Below, piece by piece: positions 1-11,532 of a stretch of DNA of 64,000 nt. The first letter of the stretch is position 1. Every line of letters starts with the position of its first letter. Position numbers and translations under genes: made by a program. Source of the stretch: Dolomedes plantarius (Eukaryota; Arthropoda; Arachnida; Araneae; Dolomedidae); assembly GCA_907164885.2 (NCBI GenBank), contig OU015495.1, positions 98,748,832 through 98,812,831 on the forward strand, given 5' to 3'. The notes beneath the pieces were generated by a model that was given only the letters and a program-made list of their open reading frames with translations, made no database searches and was not told where the DNA came from.

Positions 1-660
1 AAAATAAAAAGTTAAATGATATTGTTTTGCATGCGCATATTTTGTAATGTTTGATACCATACTTGATACTTATCAACGATGATTTAATTATAGTTCTATT
101 TTTAGCCTCATTAATTATGTAATTAATGGATGAGTTTGAAAAAAAGTTACGTGTAAATTGTTTATAACACTTACAAATAATTTATCAAATCAACATTTTA
201 CTACTTTTTTTCCCCCAGTGTGTGAAGTTTGTGGTACATATGTGAAAGAATGTGATGGGACCACATGGTATCATGTGTTCATTAGCATATGTTGCCAAGC
301 CTCAGTTATATTTATACCGAAGGTGGCGCATTAGTAATAAGGGGAATTTTCTTCAATAGTAGATCGGCGAATGCATAGTTTTGAATTCCGTTTGAAATAC
401 TCGTTCAAACACGATGTACGTGTTTTTAAAAGTCTTTTTATTCAATTTAATTTTCTTCAATTTAAATTTTTTAGGAGTAGACATCAAAAAATTAATCTCT
501 CACAAAAAAGTTATAACTGACAAATTTGAAACTTAAAAACTATGCGCTTTTTATTTAAGCGTGTACCTCCTTATTTAAAAAAAAACTGCATTACCTAATC
601 TGTGAAAAAATACAGATAAATAAATTTTCCATTGCTTAACATTGGGATTGAAGATCTGCG
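1..660. other. AT-rich sequence, no gene recognised
   Basis: I see no supported gene. A less AT-rich patch at 219-333 follows a pyrimidine run ending in CAG and reads, in one frame to a stop near 333, a short Cys/His-containing peptide with a CxxC and a CDGTTWYH stretch reminiscent of a PHD-type zinc finger. It is too short and lacks ligands, so it is left uncalled. Confidence 0.5.
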
Positions 661-778
661 ATGTTAACTGATGTACCGCTCGAAAGTGATCGGACACTTG
701 GCCCTTTTATCAATGTATTCCTATTCACAAAGAATTTTAGTGGTTTTGAATCAAACTTTTTATCTCTCTATTCTAAAA

Positions 779-1145
779 AAAGTAACTCCCGCCGCCGCTG
801 CCGTCGCTGTCAAAAGCTTGTCACGCCATCTCCTCCGAAACCGCTGGGGGTATGGGGTCGAGACCGATACCAATAGATGCAGAAAATGTGGGGAACAAAG
901 TAAGACATGTCTCATCTTCGTCGGACTTTAAGTTTTTTTTAAATTTTATGTTTTGTGGGAAAATATTGACTTTTTCATCTTCAGATTACGATAACTCGCC
1001 AAAAAAGGATCGTATAATTTTGATCTTTATACAATTTAAGACTACAGACATTTCTCTTTCAAACTAGACCTCATTTGTTTAAAAATATTTTAAAACAGAC
1101 TAATATTTTCATCAAAAAATGAAACACAGTTTTTCAAGAAAAATC
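779..1145 (+). repeat. Interspersed repeat R1, copy 1
   Basis: About 365 bp nearly identical to 17236-17592 in the first long intron: both run from an A-rich or GC-rich start through CTCCTCCGAAACCGCTGG, a GTAAGACATGTCTCATC stretch and TTCAGATTACGATAACTCG to TTTTTCAAGAAA. The short reading frames here are not conserved as protein between the copies, so I treat it as a non-coding dispersed element. Class unknown. Confidence 0.75.
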
Positions 1146-1376
1146 GTCCCTTATGTGGATGTAATATCGATGCTCCTCGAGGTTTTATCTTAAAATATTT
1201 ACATCATCTGGAAGCTGAAAACTTTCTTATTCATGTAAACCTCATTTCAAGTCTATATCTTAAATTTTCGATTTTTAATTGAATTTTAAAGCTGATAATT
1301 CACCAGTGATGAAATGCCCTTCGCATTAAGGGTGACAACAGTAAATGGATGGAAGCTGTTACATTGCCCGAGAATC
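1146..1376. other. Unannotated spacer
   Basis: AT-rich sequence between repeat R1 and the left arm of the long inverted repeat. No motif or reading frame recognised. Confidence 0.4.
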
Positions 1377-1798
1377 GGCACAGACTATCCCCACTGACTG
1401 TGGGAATAGAATAGGGGCTATTGGCACCACCTCATGCGCAATCGGTGCAAACTGATATGATATCGGGGTGAAAAATCAAAATTGCTTGTAGCTGCTTCTG
1501 ACATCTATACTTAGAAATTTGAACTATTTGTATAAGAAAAACTTAGCAAATGCTAAGTTTTGATTTTTTTTGTCAATCTTTTCATTTACACGTATTTCCA
1601 TTTAAAATTAAAAAAAGATAATATGAATTTTGTTTTTTAATAATTTACTAAATAAAATAAAGTAAAAAATAAATAAATTAATTAATTAATTAAAAAATAA
1701 GTAAATAAATAAATAAATTAAAAAATAAACTTAGTATATATTTTGATTCCATTTAATAAGAAATTTTATTATAATTTAATTATTCTAATTCCATCCCA
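1377..1798. repeat. Left arm of a ~425 bp inverted repeat
   Basis: Matches the reverse complement of 3490-3911 almost base for base, including GACTATCCCCACTGACTG, a GATATCATATCAG-type segment, the 16 bp palindrome CTTAGCAAATGCTAAG and the AATTAATTAATT run. The arm reaches into the last codons of the transposase at 1769-2746, and the matching end of the right arm carries the same terminal codons. The pair therefore looks like two head-to-head 3' ends of one element family. Confidence 0.85.
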
Positions 1799-2746
1799 AC
1801 ACGTTGCCAAAGCTTCCACACGTTGCCAAAGTTGATCTGCTGTGGCAGCTGGGGATGGAATCTGGGTCAATCGTAGAGCAACCATGGACCACATGTTTTC
1901 TATCGGCGAAAGATCCGGAGAGCGAGGCGGCCAGGGAAGCAATTCAATCTGGCGATTGACGGAGAACCGTTGGACAATGCGTGCCACGTGTGGTCGCGTA
2001 TTATCCTGTTGAAATATGGCTGTGGGCAAGCCCTGAAGGTAAGGAAGGACAACTGGCTCAAACACCTCGGAGATGTAGCGCTGGCTGTTTAAAGTACCGG
2101 CAATGCGTACTAGAGGTGTGCGAGAGTGATATCCAATACCGCCCCATACCATAATACCCGGTGCAGGACCAGTGTGGCGGTGCATAACGCAGCTGTTCAG
2201 CATCCTCTCTTCACGGTGTCTCCAGACTCGAATGCGACCATCGCGGTGTTGCAGACAGAAACGTGACTCGTCAGTAAAGACAATTTCATTCCATTCTGCC
2301 GTCCACATCCTTCTGTCATCGCACCACTGGCGGCGGATACGTCTGTGGTTCTGCGTCAAGGGTAGACAAAGCAATGGACGTCTTGCGGACAGACCACTCT
2401 GCTGTAAACGGCGTCGAATGGTACGCGCAGACACTGGATGATGCGTTACAGACTGCATGTGATGTGCTATGGTTCGTGATGTGACTGAGCGATCCGTCAC
2501 TGCCATACGTACAATTTGCCTGTCATCACGTGAAGTGGTGCGCTGAGGTGGATGCGATCGAACACGCCGGTCCGTCGTACCCTCCTGCATCCAACGATCA
2601 CATATCCGCATTACAGTTGTTTGGTTTCGTCCAACACGACTACCGATTTCCCTGAAAGATAATCCACAATCTCGGTAGGCCACTATCCTTCCTCTGTCGA
2701 ACTCGGATACTTGATCAAAAGATGATCGCTGTTTTCGACGAGGCAT
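1769..2746 (-). CDS. Tc1-family transposase (DD34E), apparently intact
   Basis: A 325-residue uninterrupted reading frame, the best preserved mobile-element gene in the window. I start it at the Met of MPRRKQRSSF (2746) because the upstream 49 codons of the open frame have no family character. The N-terminus has the paired helix-turn-helix DNA-binding region (about residues 10-115, with SFREIGSRVGRNQTTV and a second HTH around SARTIRRRL). The catalytic triad is visible: first Asp in FTDESRF, second Asp in FQQDNTRPH and Glu in SPDLSPIENMW, with 34 residues between the last two, the classic DD34E Tc1 spacing. Tc1 enzymes cut and paste DNA at TA. The 5' terminus of the element is at 2978; I could not find a matching opposite terminal repeat below 1769. 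Activity is unproven. Confidence 0.88.
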   Translation of the reverse strand: MPRRKQRSSFDQVSEFDRGRIVAYRDCGLSFREIGSRVGRNQTTVMRICDRWMQEGTTDRRVRSHPPQRTTSRDDRQIVRMAVTDRSVTSRTIAHHMQSVTHHPVSARTIRRRLQQSGLSARRPLLCLPLTQNHRRIRRQWCDDRRMWTAEWNEIVFTDESRFCLQHRDGRIRVWRHREERMLNSCVMHRHTGPAPGIMVWGGIGYHSRTPLVRIAGTLNSQRYISEVFEPVVLPYLQGLPTAIFQQDNTRPHVARIVQRFSVNRQIELLPWPPRSPDLSPIENMWSMVALRLTQIPSPAATADQLWQRVEALATCWDGIRIIKL

Positions 2747-2975
2747 AATTGATCGTATTTTTTGAAAAACCACAAGAAAAACACAATTGCCGAATTTGAA
2801 ATCGTCGAAATCTCGAAGCCTTAAATAGCGCTTTGAAGTGGCGCCACAGGCGCGCGTGATGTGCGTCTGCGCTGAAATTCTAATCATTTGCATATCTCAC
2901 CTCCGCTAATGCATGTTGTAAATTTCATGTTATTTGCATATTTCCTTCAGGGTGTTGCATTTACAGTGGCCAGCA

Positions 2976-2978
<3 letters not shown>
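2747..2978 (-). mobile_element. 5' flank and terminal end of the Tc1-family element
   Basis: Sequence between the transposase start and the outer end of the element. On the minus strand the element begins CACTGCTGGCCACTGTAAAT next to the TA tract at 2979. The internal sequence is non-coding, with a short GC-richer stretch at 2835-2870. The TA flank is the expected target of this superfamily. Confidence 0.7.
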
Positions 2979-3170
<192 letters not shown>

Positions 3171-3489
3171 TAAATCTGGGAATATGAAAGGGTAATTCCT
3201 TGCAGTATATTTGACAAGATATTTTTTTTTCTAACTTGGCTTATTTGATGTAAATAACAAGTAGTTTGTTTAAAATTTATTTTATTTTAAATCAATACAA
3301 AATTACAATGTTAAAAGAATGAAAAGGAAATTTCGATTTATCAAGCTGACCCTGTTATTTATCAAGGTTCCTGTTATTTATGTGTTGATTTATCAAGGGG
3401 TACTCTGGCCTGAATAAAAATAATTTTAATTTAATGTATTTAATATTTGTTTTATCATAATTAAATATTAATAATGAGAATGGTAGTTT
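3171..3489. other. AT-rich spacer inside the inverted repeat
   Basis: Loop region between the TA tract and the right arm. It has no gene. It holds three spaced copies of a TTTATCAAG motif (about 3337-3397). Confidence 0.5.
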
Positions 3490-3911
3490 GGGATGGAATT
3501 AGAATAATGAAATTATAATAAAATTTCTTATTAAATGGAATCAGAATATATATTAAGTTTATTTTTAATTGATTTATTTATTTACTTACTTATTTTTTAA
3601 TTAATTAATTAATTTATTTTTTAATTTATTTTATTTAGTAAATTATTAAAAAATAAAATTCATATTATCTTTTTTTAATTTAAAATGGAAATACGTGTAA
3701 ATGAAAAGATTGACAAAAAAAAATCAAAACTTAGCATTTGCTAAGTTTTTCTTATACAAATAGTTCAAATTTCTAAGTATAGATGTCAGAAGCAGCTACA
3801 AGCAATTTTGATTTTTCACCCCGATATCATATCAGTTTGCACCGATTGCGCATGAGGTGGTGCCAATAGCCCCTATTCTATTCCCACAGTCAGTGGGGAT
3901 AGTCTGCGCCC
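3490..3911. repeat. Right arm of the ~425 bp inverted repeat
   Basis: Reverse complement of 1377-1798. It begins with GGGATGGAATTAGAATAAT, equivalent to the last transposase codons, and runs out to GGATAGTCTGCGCC. High identity suggests recent formation or gene conversion between the arms. Confidence 0.85.
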
Positions 3912-3930
3912 CGAGAATCACCCCTATGTA

Positions 3931-4014
3931 TCCCGCTATTAGCCATAGCTCGCTATTAGCATCTCGCTATTAGCCATACAGAGGAGCGAGCGTAGCGAGC
4001 CTAGGGGCGAAGCC
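3931..4014 (+). repeat. CTCGCTATTAGC short repeats and GAGCGTAGCGAGC tail
   Basis: Three imperfect copies of CTCGCTATTAGCAT/CCATA are followed by a 34 bp GC-rich tail beginning GAGGAGCGAGCGTAGCGAGC at 3981. The same tail, with one visible difference, is at 17594-17627, immediately after repeat R1 copy 2. The tail looks like the end of a dispersed element. Confidence 0.65.
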
Positions 4015-4049
4015 AGTTTTGTATATAATTCAAACTTTTAGGAGAGTAA

Positions 4050-4235
4050 GGGCCTGTTCACATAGGAGTCCGTTGCGTTGCGTTAAGGAAAAGATGACGT
4101 TGAGACGAAAATAAACCAATCATAGGCCTCCAAACGATTAGCGATGAAATTTTTAACGCCTATGATTGGTTTATTTTCGTCTCAACGTCATCTTTTCCTT
4201 AACGCTACGCAAGGGACTCCTATGTGAACAGGCCC
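4050..4235. mobile_element. MITE-1, PIF/Harbinger-like (GGGCCTGTTCACA termini)
   Basis: A 186 bp element with near-perfect terminal inverted repeats of about 75 bp, starting GGGCCTGTTCACATAGGAGT at both ends. It is non-coding. Flanks are TAA on the left and TTA on the right, compatible with the 3 bp TWA target preference of PIF/Harbinger. Related copies at 13919-14098 and 27777-27956 have clean TTA and TAA duplications. Inner sequence such as AACCAATCATAGGC is shared with the 13.9 kb copy. Confidence 0.85.
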
Positions 4236-4371
4236 TTACACTGAAATCGAGACACAGGTAGACGATATGCGAAAAAAAAAATGTTGGTCGGATATTTAAA
4301 TTTGAACTCTTTTATGCCCGCAGACGATAATTTGTGGCAACAATTGCAATTTAGCTATCGTAGAATAAATT

Positions 4372-5110
4372 TTGAATGAAGAGGAAATGGAGTTGACGCG
4401 AAAGCATTATCAAGCTATGACTTTCTATGATTTAAAAGTGGAGTTAAATCCAGAAAAATGCCTTCAACGTTTACAGTTAGAATTTGGATATGAAGCTCCA
4501 TCTCGTGCCACTGTATTCAGGTGGTTTACAGAATTTAGAAGAGGTCGAAATTCTCTCCTGGATGAAAAACACGCAGGAATACCTTTGTCAGCTGTAGTCC
4601 CAGAAAATGTGTCAATCATATATGTAAAATGTTAATCGATGATAATCGCTGTACCTACCAAATAATACAGAAGGAACTTAACATTGGATCCGCAGCTATT
4701 CATAAAATTATTCATGAAGAACTGCATATGAAAAAAATTAGTTTGTCGTTGGGTCCCCCATAATTTAACATAACACCAAAAAGCGGAGCGTGCCAGAATC
4801 AGTAAAGAAACCCTAAAATTACTTAATTGTGGGTACAGCATTATTTCTAAAATAATAGCTGGTGATGAGACGTACATACCTTTTTTTGACGTTCCAACCC
4901 GACAAGAAAGTAAAATATGGGTCTTTGAAGATGACACCAAACCAACAATAGGGAAAAGACAACGATCAATGAAAAAGTAATGCATGCCGTATTCATAAGT
5001 ACAGGGCTGGTGAAAATCTTAAAGCTAGAGGAAAAGAAGACAGTTACGGCTAACTGGTACACCACTAAGTGTCTTCCAGAAATTTTTCAAGAGGCGAATA
5101 TTAAGGGACT

Positions 5111-5112
<2 letters not shown>
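4372..5112 (+). pseudogene. Truncated mariner transposase
   Basis: The first 87 codons from ATG 4372 read as a mariner N-terminus with an HTH (FGYEAPSRATVFRWFTEF, about residues 38-55). The coding sense continues in shifted frames through NRCTYQIIQKELNIG, GDETYIPFFD (first catalytic Asp) and TVTANWYTTKCLPE, then stops at the TA tract at 5113. Frameshifts occur near 4617 and 4740-4860. The second and third catalytic Asp and the 3' end are missing, so it is dead. Confidence 0.85.

Positions 5113-5195
<83 letters not shown>
5113..5195. repeat. TA microsatellite
   Basis: Pure TA apart from one CATA. It separates the broken mariner from the next element, whose left end begins at 5196 after a TA. 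Confidence 0.97.
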
Positions 5196-5198
<3 letters not shown>

Positions 5199-5551
5199 TG
5201 GCTCCCAAAAGTGTTCGTACACTTACGGTTTTCAATGAAATGGGGGTCTATCCATTAATTAAAATGAATATTTCAGAATGGATATTTAATAATAAGATCT
5301 ATAATCTATTCTTAACAAAACATGAAGTATTTTAAAAACACAGTAAAACTTTATTTTTAAGAAACCAATAATCAAAAAGTAACAAAAACTTTATCTCACA
5401 AAAGTCATCGTACACTTGTAAAAAATCTCTACATATTAGTAAATATTCTAATTTTTCATTAAATTAATATTTAGTAGGATATCCTTTAGCATCCACAACA
5501 GCTTTTAAACGTCTGGGAATAGATTACACTAGTTCTTTTGTAATTTCTGCA

Positions 5552-6702
5552 TCAATGTTCATCCATTCTTCCATCATAATTGTTTTTAGTTCGCTTTTCG
5601 TGTGAATGTAGTGTTTTCGTACTCGAACCTCCAGTTCTCTCCAAATACATATGTTCTATTGGGTTTAAATCTGGCGATTGAGGTGGTGTGTTCAAAACTT
5701 GTGGACAATTATAGAGACAACAGAGGCGAACGTTGAGAGCCGTGTGCTTAGGATCGTTATCTTGAAAAAAAGCAAAGTTGTTTCCAATACCCAAATTTTG
5801 GGCTGATAATTTTAAATTGTCTCTTAAAATATTTATATAAACAGCATAATTTATTATGCCATCAATAAATACCAAATTTCTTAGTCCTGATGCTGACGTG
5901 CACCCCCACACAAGGACACCTCCACCACCATGGTTAACTGTTCCTACTAAGTTCTTGGGATTAAGTTCCTCATTTTTTCTTCTCCATACAATTATACGCC
6001 TATCGGAATCAAAAATGTTAAACTTGCTTTTATCGGCAAATAAGACATTATTCCAACACGTTTGGCTTATTTATCATTGTTAGTGCGAAGGAAAGCCTAA
6101 GCTTTCTGTTTTTCTCAAAAAAATTCTCTACGGGCAGAACGCCCAAGTAATGGAGCTGCTCTGAGAACTCGTCGAACAGTTTCAGGTGAAATTGAAGTAG
6201 AAAAAGTAGTTCATTAAAATCTGCAGAAACTTTTACAGCACTCAAACGTGGATTTTTCACAAATTTTCTAATTATAAATCTCTGATCACGTTTTGTTAAC
6301 TTTACCGGACGACCTTTTCTTACCTTGTTTTCGATCCGATTTAAAGCGTTTTATCACATACTGGACAGTAGAATGGGATAAATTAAGTAATTTAGCAGTG
6401 GGCTTGGGGTGCCTTGAGTGGATGGCGAATCTGTACCGTCCATCCGGCAGCGCTGGGCCCTACACTAATGAAAAATGTCACCGAACATGGGAAATTAACC
6501 CTCGACTGCGTATGCAGGTATTGCTACGTAGCGACTGGGCTTCAGTGACTTTCATGGGTGATACCAGCCGTAAGTGGCAGGTCGGGACCCGTAACTTAAA
6601 GTCTTAAGTAATTTAGCAATATTCCGAACTGATTTACCTCTATGATGAAAAATAATCAATTTTTGAATTCTGTTTGTTGTTTCTTTACGACTGCGAGCCA
6701 TT
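5552..6702 (-). pseudogene. Tc1-like transposase remnant interrupted by a SINE
   Basis: On the minus strand the N-terminus starts at ATG 6702 (MARSRKETTN, then an HTH with GKSVRNIAKLL). It is interrupted at 6603-6403 by an insertion and resumes with LSHSTVQYVIKRF. The first catalytic Asp region reads FADKSKFN, where the family normally has D-E-S. The second Asp is in FFQDNDPKHTA and the Glu in SPDLNPIEH, with 34 residues between (DD34E). Frameshifts and the insertion make it non-functional. Confidence 0.83.
6403..6603 (-). mobile_element. SINE-D copy with 15 bp target duplication
   Basis: A ~200 bp insertion of about 50% GC inside the AT-rich transposase relic. The host sequence TTAAGTAATTTAGCA is present on both sides (about 6388-6402 and 6604-6618), a target-site duplication typical of LINE-driven retroposition. 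The minus strand aligns with 48645-48790 on the plus strand (shared GCAGTCGAGGGTTAATTTC/CTCAGTCGAGGGTGAATTTC, GGACGGTACAGATTCGCC/GGACAGTACAGATCTGCC). No tRNA head is obvious and no poly(A) tail is seen. Confidence 0.75.
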
Positions 6703-7065
6703 TTTAAATAATAAATAGAATATTACGGAGTAGGCAATCAAAAATTAAAGCCAAACGATATTTTAAATGCCACCACAATTCAAAAATAAAAATAAAGCGC
6801 CAGACGATAATTTTAATTATGAATTTATTCGAAAATATTTTAGTGTACGATGACTTTTGTGAGATAAAGTTTTTGCTACTTTTTGATTACTGGTTTCTTA
6901 AAAATAAAGTTTTACTATGTTTTCAAAATATTTCATGTAGTTTTGTTAAGAATAGATTATAGATCTTATTATTAAATACCCATTCTGAAATATTCATTTT
7001 AATTAATGGATAGACCCCTATTTCATTGAAAATCGTAAGTGTGCCAAAACTTTTGGAAGCCACTG

Positions 7066-7140
<75 letters not shown>
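7066..7140. repeat. TA microsatellite
   Basis: (TA)n abutting the right end of the long-TIR Tc1-like element. Confidence 0.97.
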
Positions 7141-7142
<2 letters not shown>

Positions 7143-7206
7143 TCTGCCTCAAGAAGGAAGGGTTAATATGTCAGAAATGCAATACGAAAATGATAGTTTC
7201 TTGCAT

Positions 7207-7282
7207 AGCCGTGATAGTTCAGTTGATAATGAACAAATTTCTGGGTCAGAGATCCGGGTTTGAGTCCTCGTACTGGAAGAAG
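7207..7282 (+). repeat. tRNA-like sequence, probable SINE head or tRNA relic
   Basis: Reads GCCGTGATAGTTCAGTTGAT (A-box-like) and, about 35 bases later, GGGTTTGAGTCC (B-box-like), the spacing of an internal RNA polymerase III promoter. The acceptor arms do not pair convincingly, so I do not call a functional tRNA. Confidence 0.45.
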
Positions 7283-7741
7283 GTCTGTATAATCCGTAAT
7301 ATGAGATTTCTAGGTACAGAAGTTCCTGAATTTGATTTTTTAATTGGTAACTTTTCTTACAGATTTATAAAACACATAATGCGTGTACGTTTATTGCGAG
7401 GTAAAGTATACTATTTTTATCGCCATCGTATAAAAGTATACATTATGTAGTTGGAGGAAACATTTTTTAAAATAAAAGATAATCAGAATAACGTTTGCTA
7501 TTCTTTATTATATGATTACTGTTGTATGTGGATCACGATCGGTTAACACGTACTTCAGTTTGAGAAACAGACTTTTCTTCTAATTTTTGGCAGCAAGAAC
7601 AACGTTTTACTTATTTCTCGCCAAGTCATGGAATGATTCTCGATGGAATCAAACGATTATGATTGAATAAGCTAGTTTACAATTCGTGATGAATTCAGAT
7701 GGAAATGGCTATCTTGGGAGCTAACACACACATAGTATATA
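7283..7741. other. Unannotated spacer
   Basis: AT-rich, no convincing gene. The short open frames have no recognisable protein character. Confidence 0.4.
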
Positions 7742-8044
7742 CAGTGGCGTAGCTACATATTGAGCGCCCTGGAGCAAGTAAAATCGGTGCGCCCACTTGT
7801 TTCTCGGAAGAGTTCTGGCGATATTTGTTTTCTATCTAATCTTCTTATTTTGATTTAAAACCTTACTTAATAACAATTTATTTGGAATTCAAGGCATTTT
7901 AACAATAAGATATTCAATTTAATAAATATAAATATAATAATAAAACAAATTATAATTCTTTAAATACGGAGTACCCAATAATATTTACTACACATTTTAT
8001 AAACTGTATTGACAAAATGTACTTATGCATGTTTAGTTTCCACA

Positions 8045-10400
8045 TTAAAAAATCTTCAAAATTGTTGTTTTCTCACCTTTTTTGTTTGCAAATCGGTCAA
8101 TCACTTTCTCCATATCAAGTTGAAAAGCAAGTGTTTTTTCAATTGATATAGTGGTCAAAGAGCTAAGACGGTGTTGTACCATGATGCTTCTTAAATATGT
8201 TTTGATTAAGTTTAGCTTGAAAAATCTTCGTTCTGCTGTCGTTGTCATCACCGGTAAAGTTAAAATATCAGACATGCTGTAATAATGTAAAAGAAGCTAC
8301 TTGAGGCTGCGATGTGAATTAAAAGTAGTTCAGTATCTTCGCGTATTGAAGTAGTTTGTTTTAATTGAATATAAAAGCACATTTTAAATCGAAGCAGTTG
8401 AGGTCCAATACTAGGTGAAATACCGGAAAGATATTCCGATTGTAACAATTCTGATCCTTCCAGAATACTTTTATTAGGTGACACAACGAGATATGCAAGT
8501 GATAAACATTTAAAAAGTGTACATAATTGTCAAACGGATTCAAACCTAATAGTCAATTGATTAATTATTAAATCCATTACTTTATAAAACACCTGATGGA
8601 CTTTGAAACATCGTTCAGTGTTTTCAATGCGTTCATCTACTTGTAATTCACCAAAGAATTTTTTCACACGACGCAATCTTTTTTTATGAAACAAGGTTCA
8701 ATAATCCATATAGCTGATAACTCAAGGGTTTCGTTTTTTAACAAACTCCCAATTATTCCCTAAGTTCTGGAATTGGGTTAGGAGTGATGAAAGCACCTCA
8801 ACGGATTACTTTATGTCTTCATGAGTATAAAGCATACCTTGCAGCATTTTCGAGACTGTATTAATAGGTTCGAGTATATTTTACTTTGTAGAATTATCAA
8901 AATAATCGTTAAAAACTGTTCAAAATAATTAATAAAATATTTAGTTTTACGTTGCTCGTCATCATTTTTTCCATTCAATGATAAATGCGTCAATATTTTA
9001 ATTTCATTAAAATAACGAGAACGTAGTGCATCAAGAGCCTGAACACGGGAAGACCATCATGTTGGACATTTTTAAAAAATGATTTGCTAAGTTGGTTTGA
9101 TTCGTTTCCATTAATATTGCCGTGACAGAACTGAAAAGAGTCAATTTTTTCTAGCTGTTCCTAAAATTGACTGACCTCCTGTACATTGGTGATACTGTTG
9201 TTGATCACTAAATTCAAATTATGAGAACAACAGTGCACAAATCTGGCAGCGAGGTTTTGTCGTCTAATCCTTGATTGTAACCCTGAGTAGGCACCGCTCA
9301 CATTCGCAGCCCCATCGTAACCTTAACCCCCCCAAATTTGATAGCTCGGGGAAATTTTCAACAGTTTTTAAAACTGTTGTTTCTAATCCTTGTGATGTTA
9401 GATCATTAACCTGAGTAAATCCACAAAACATTTCCATTATTTGCAACTCGATTGGTTTCTCATTTTCATCTTTTTTACTACAACATAACGGAATACAGTA
9501 CTTAGCTCATCGACTTTTGATAAATCTTGCGTTGTATCTGTTATTATTGTTATGAAAGCGGACTCTTCTATTTCACTTTTAATTTGGATATTGATTTCAT
9601 GTGCAATCAAATTCATTCATTCATTTTGTATAACTGGACTAAAGTAATTGGTACTGCCCTTGAGTTTCTTTAATAGATTGCTAAAAAACATCATAGCGAA
9701 AAAGTAATTTAATTATTTCTAGTAAATTTCCTTTCGAAGTTTCTACATTTTTAAGATCCGTAATCCTATGGGCTCGGAAAGGCAAATTAATTATAGCAAG
9801 TGTGACAGTTACAATAGGTCGCATTACTTTGCGCCAATAGTTTACCGCATTTTTAATTTCTTGCTACTACCTAACAATATCTATCGTTGAACCACTTTTC
9901 CATCGATAATAAACCTCGCTAGAAATTCCATGTTGATTTGATTATTCATGGTTTTTAAAATTTCTTGTTAAATGTGCCCAGGCATATGTTCCTCTTACGG
10001 AAGCTAAATCGCAGTTTGACGTATCAAAGAGCCAGCACGGTTGACAGTACCAAATATTTTTTAGTGTTGAATGACACAACCATTGTCTTTTAATTTTTAT
10101 ATGGCCGTTATATTTATAGTAATACTTCTCGTTGAAGCCTCTGTTTACATTGCGACAACCTGAATCTTTAGGGAAAAGCTCCCTAAGTTGATAGGGACCA
10201 AGACTAATAACTTTGCGTTTTTGTTTAGTAGTTAGAGCTTCCGAAAATTTTCCTTTGTCAGATGAGTCTATTTCTATATCAATGCGTTGTGGAAGAAGAA
10301 CTTCACTTTATGCTTGAATTGTTTCTGGCGAAGAAATATATTTGTAATATCTGTATCTGTTTTGTCTACAGAATTATTGTATTGAGCTTGGGATTTGTTT
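8045..10400 (-). pseudogene. hAT transposase relic, ZMYM1-like
   Basis: Scattered minus-strand fragments match the ZMYM1-like hAT transposase layout in order: MEMFCGFTQVNDLTSQGLE (near 9430), a GYDGAANVSGAYSG-type block readable with a frame change near 9325-9275, THLSLNGKNDDEQRKTKYFI (near 8990) and the C-terminal dimerisation motif LTLPVMTTTAERRFFKLNLI (near 8260). Multiple frameshifts and stops are present. Such elements use the first Asp and the C-terminal region for strand transfer; this copy is dead. Confidence 0.72.
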
Positions 10401-10608
10401 TCCTTAGAACTACAACTGAGTGCATTATCTGAATCGACCGTTTTAAAAAATGTTCATATTTTAGAAACTTTCATTAAAACTTCCTTTTCATCATCTTGCT
10501 TTTCTATTTTTTTTTCTAAACTGAGCAGCACTTAGTTTTTTTGATATCTCTAACTACCTACAATACATATATAAATATATGGTATTTATTAACAGAATTT
10601 AATTAAAA

Positions 10609-10611
<3 letters not shown>

Positions 10612-10670
<59 letters not shown>
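10612..10670. repeat. TA microsatellite inside the hAT element
   Basis: (TA)n flanked by the short inverted sequences TTAACAGAA and TTCTGTTAA. Confidence 0.95.
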
Positions 10671-10672
<2 letters not shown>

Positions 10673-11532
10673 TGTTAATTGTTAATAATTAATTTTTATT
10701 TATTACTTTTAGAAATTTGAAAAACCCTTTTTTGAATTATCTTACGTTGTAAAACTAAATTAAATTAAATATTATCCTGTATGTTGCAACCTCAATTAGC
10801 ATGATAATTTATAAACAAACCACATACTTTTAAAATTATACGTTGATGAATCCAAAAGCACAAAGGAATCTACAGAGTAATCTGTAGTACAATAATAGTC
10901 ATAAATTGTACAAAGCCACTTTAACGGAACAATAAATTGCAATTCACAGTACACTCAATAAGTTTTAAAATTTATGTAACACATTCATTCAAGAATCAAC
11001 TTCAAATCCTTATACTACACAAAATAAACAAAGGGAATATGAAGCCCTAAATACTACGCTTGCTTTAAAAATTATCCCGGAATATTTGCCTCTATTCTGC
11101 GTCGATGTTAACTTGCGCTCGTGGGATCCCCTGGATACATGTAACTTTTTTTGCTGTAAAACACAACTTATGATACGTATAGTAAGCACCTATAGAAGTG
11201 ATTTTAACCATTCTTAGCAATAACCATAAATTTTTGTAGATTTACTTCTAGATAGATTTATTAGAGGTACATAAAATGTTAAATTTATAATGAGTAATTT
11301 CTGAAATCAAAATTATGATTTTAGTCATGTGCCTACTAATATATTTAGGAGCTTATAGTTTTATTTATCTAAAATATATTTCATTTATTTTTTGTATATT
11401 TTATATAAAATCTGACATCGAATTTTTTATACAAAAGTTTTCACAAATTTTTGTTCCACCCTTTCTAATTTTGCGCCCCTGTGATTCGTGCACCCGGAGC
11501 AGTTCGCTCCAACCGCTCCACGGTAGCTACGC

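Larger units (their letters stand above)
5196..7065 (-). mobile_element. Tc1-like element with ~220 bp inverted repeats
   Basis: 1870 bp bounded by CAGTGGCTYCCAAAAGT ends, with TA on both sides. The terminal inverted repeats run for roughly 220 bp (CACTTACGGTTTTCAATGAA near each end, extending to AAAAACTTTATCTCACAAAA), much longer than the ~25 bp of simple Tc1 elements. The transposase lies on the minus strand and is broken (see 5552-6702). A 200 bp SINE-like insertion sits inside it at 6403-6603. Confidence 0.88.

Noticed and set aside
7207..7282. Functional tRNA gene (also considered at 51.2, 51.5, 58.3, 61.5 and 61.9 kb)
   Set aside because: A/B-box-like motifs are present but acceptor and anticodon stems do not pair properly, and several are parts of recognisable SINE copies with downstream bodies.
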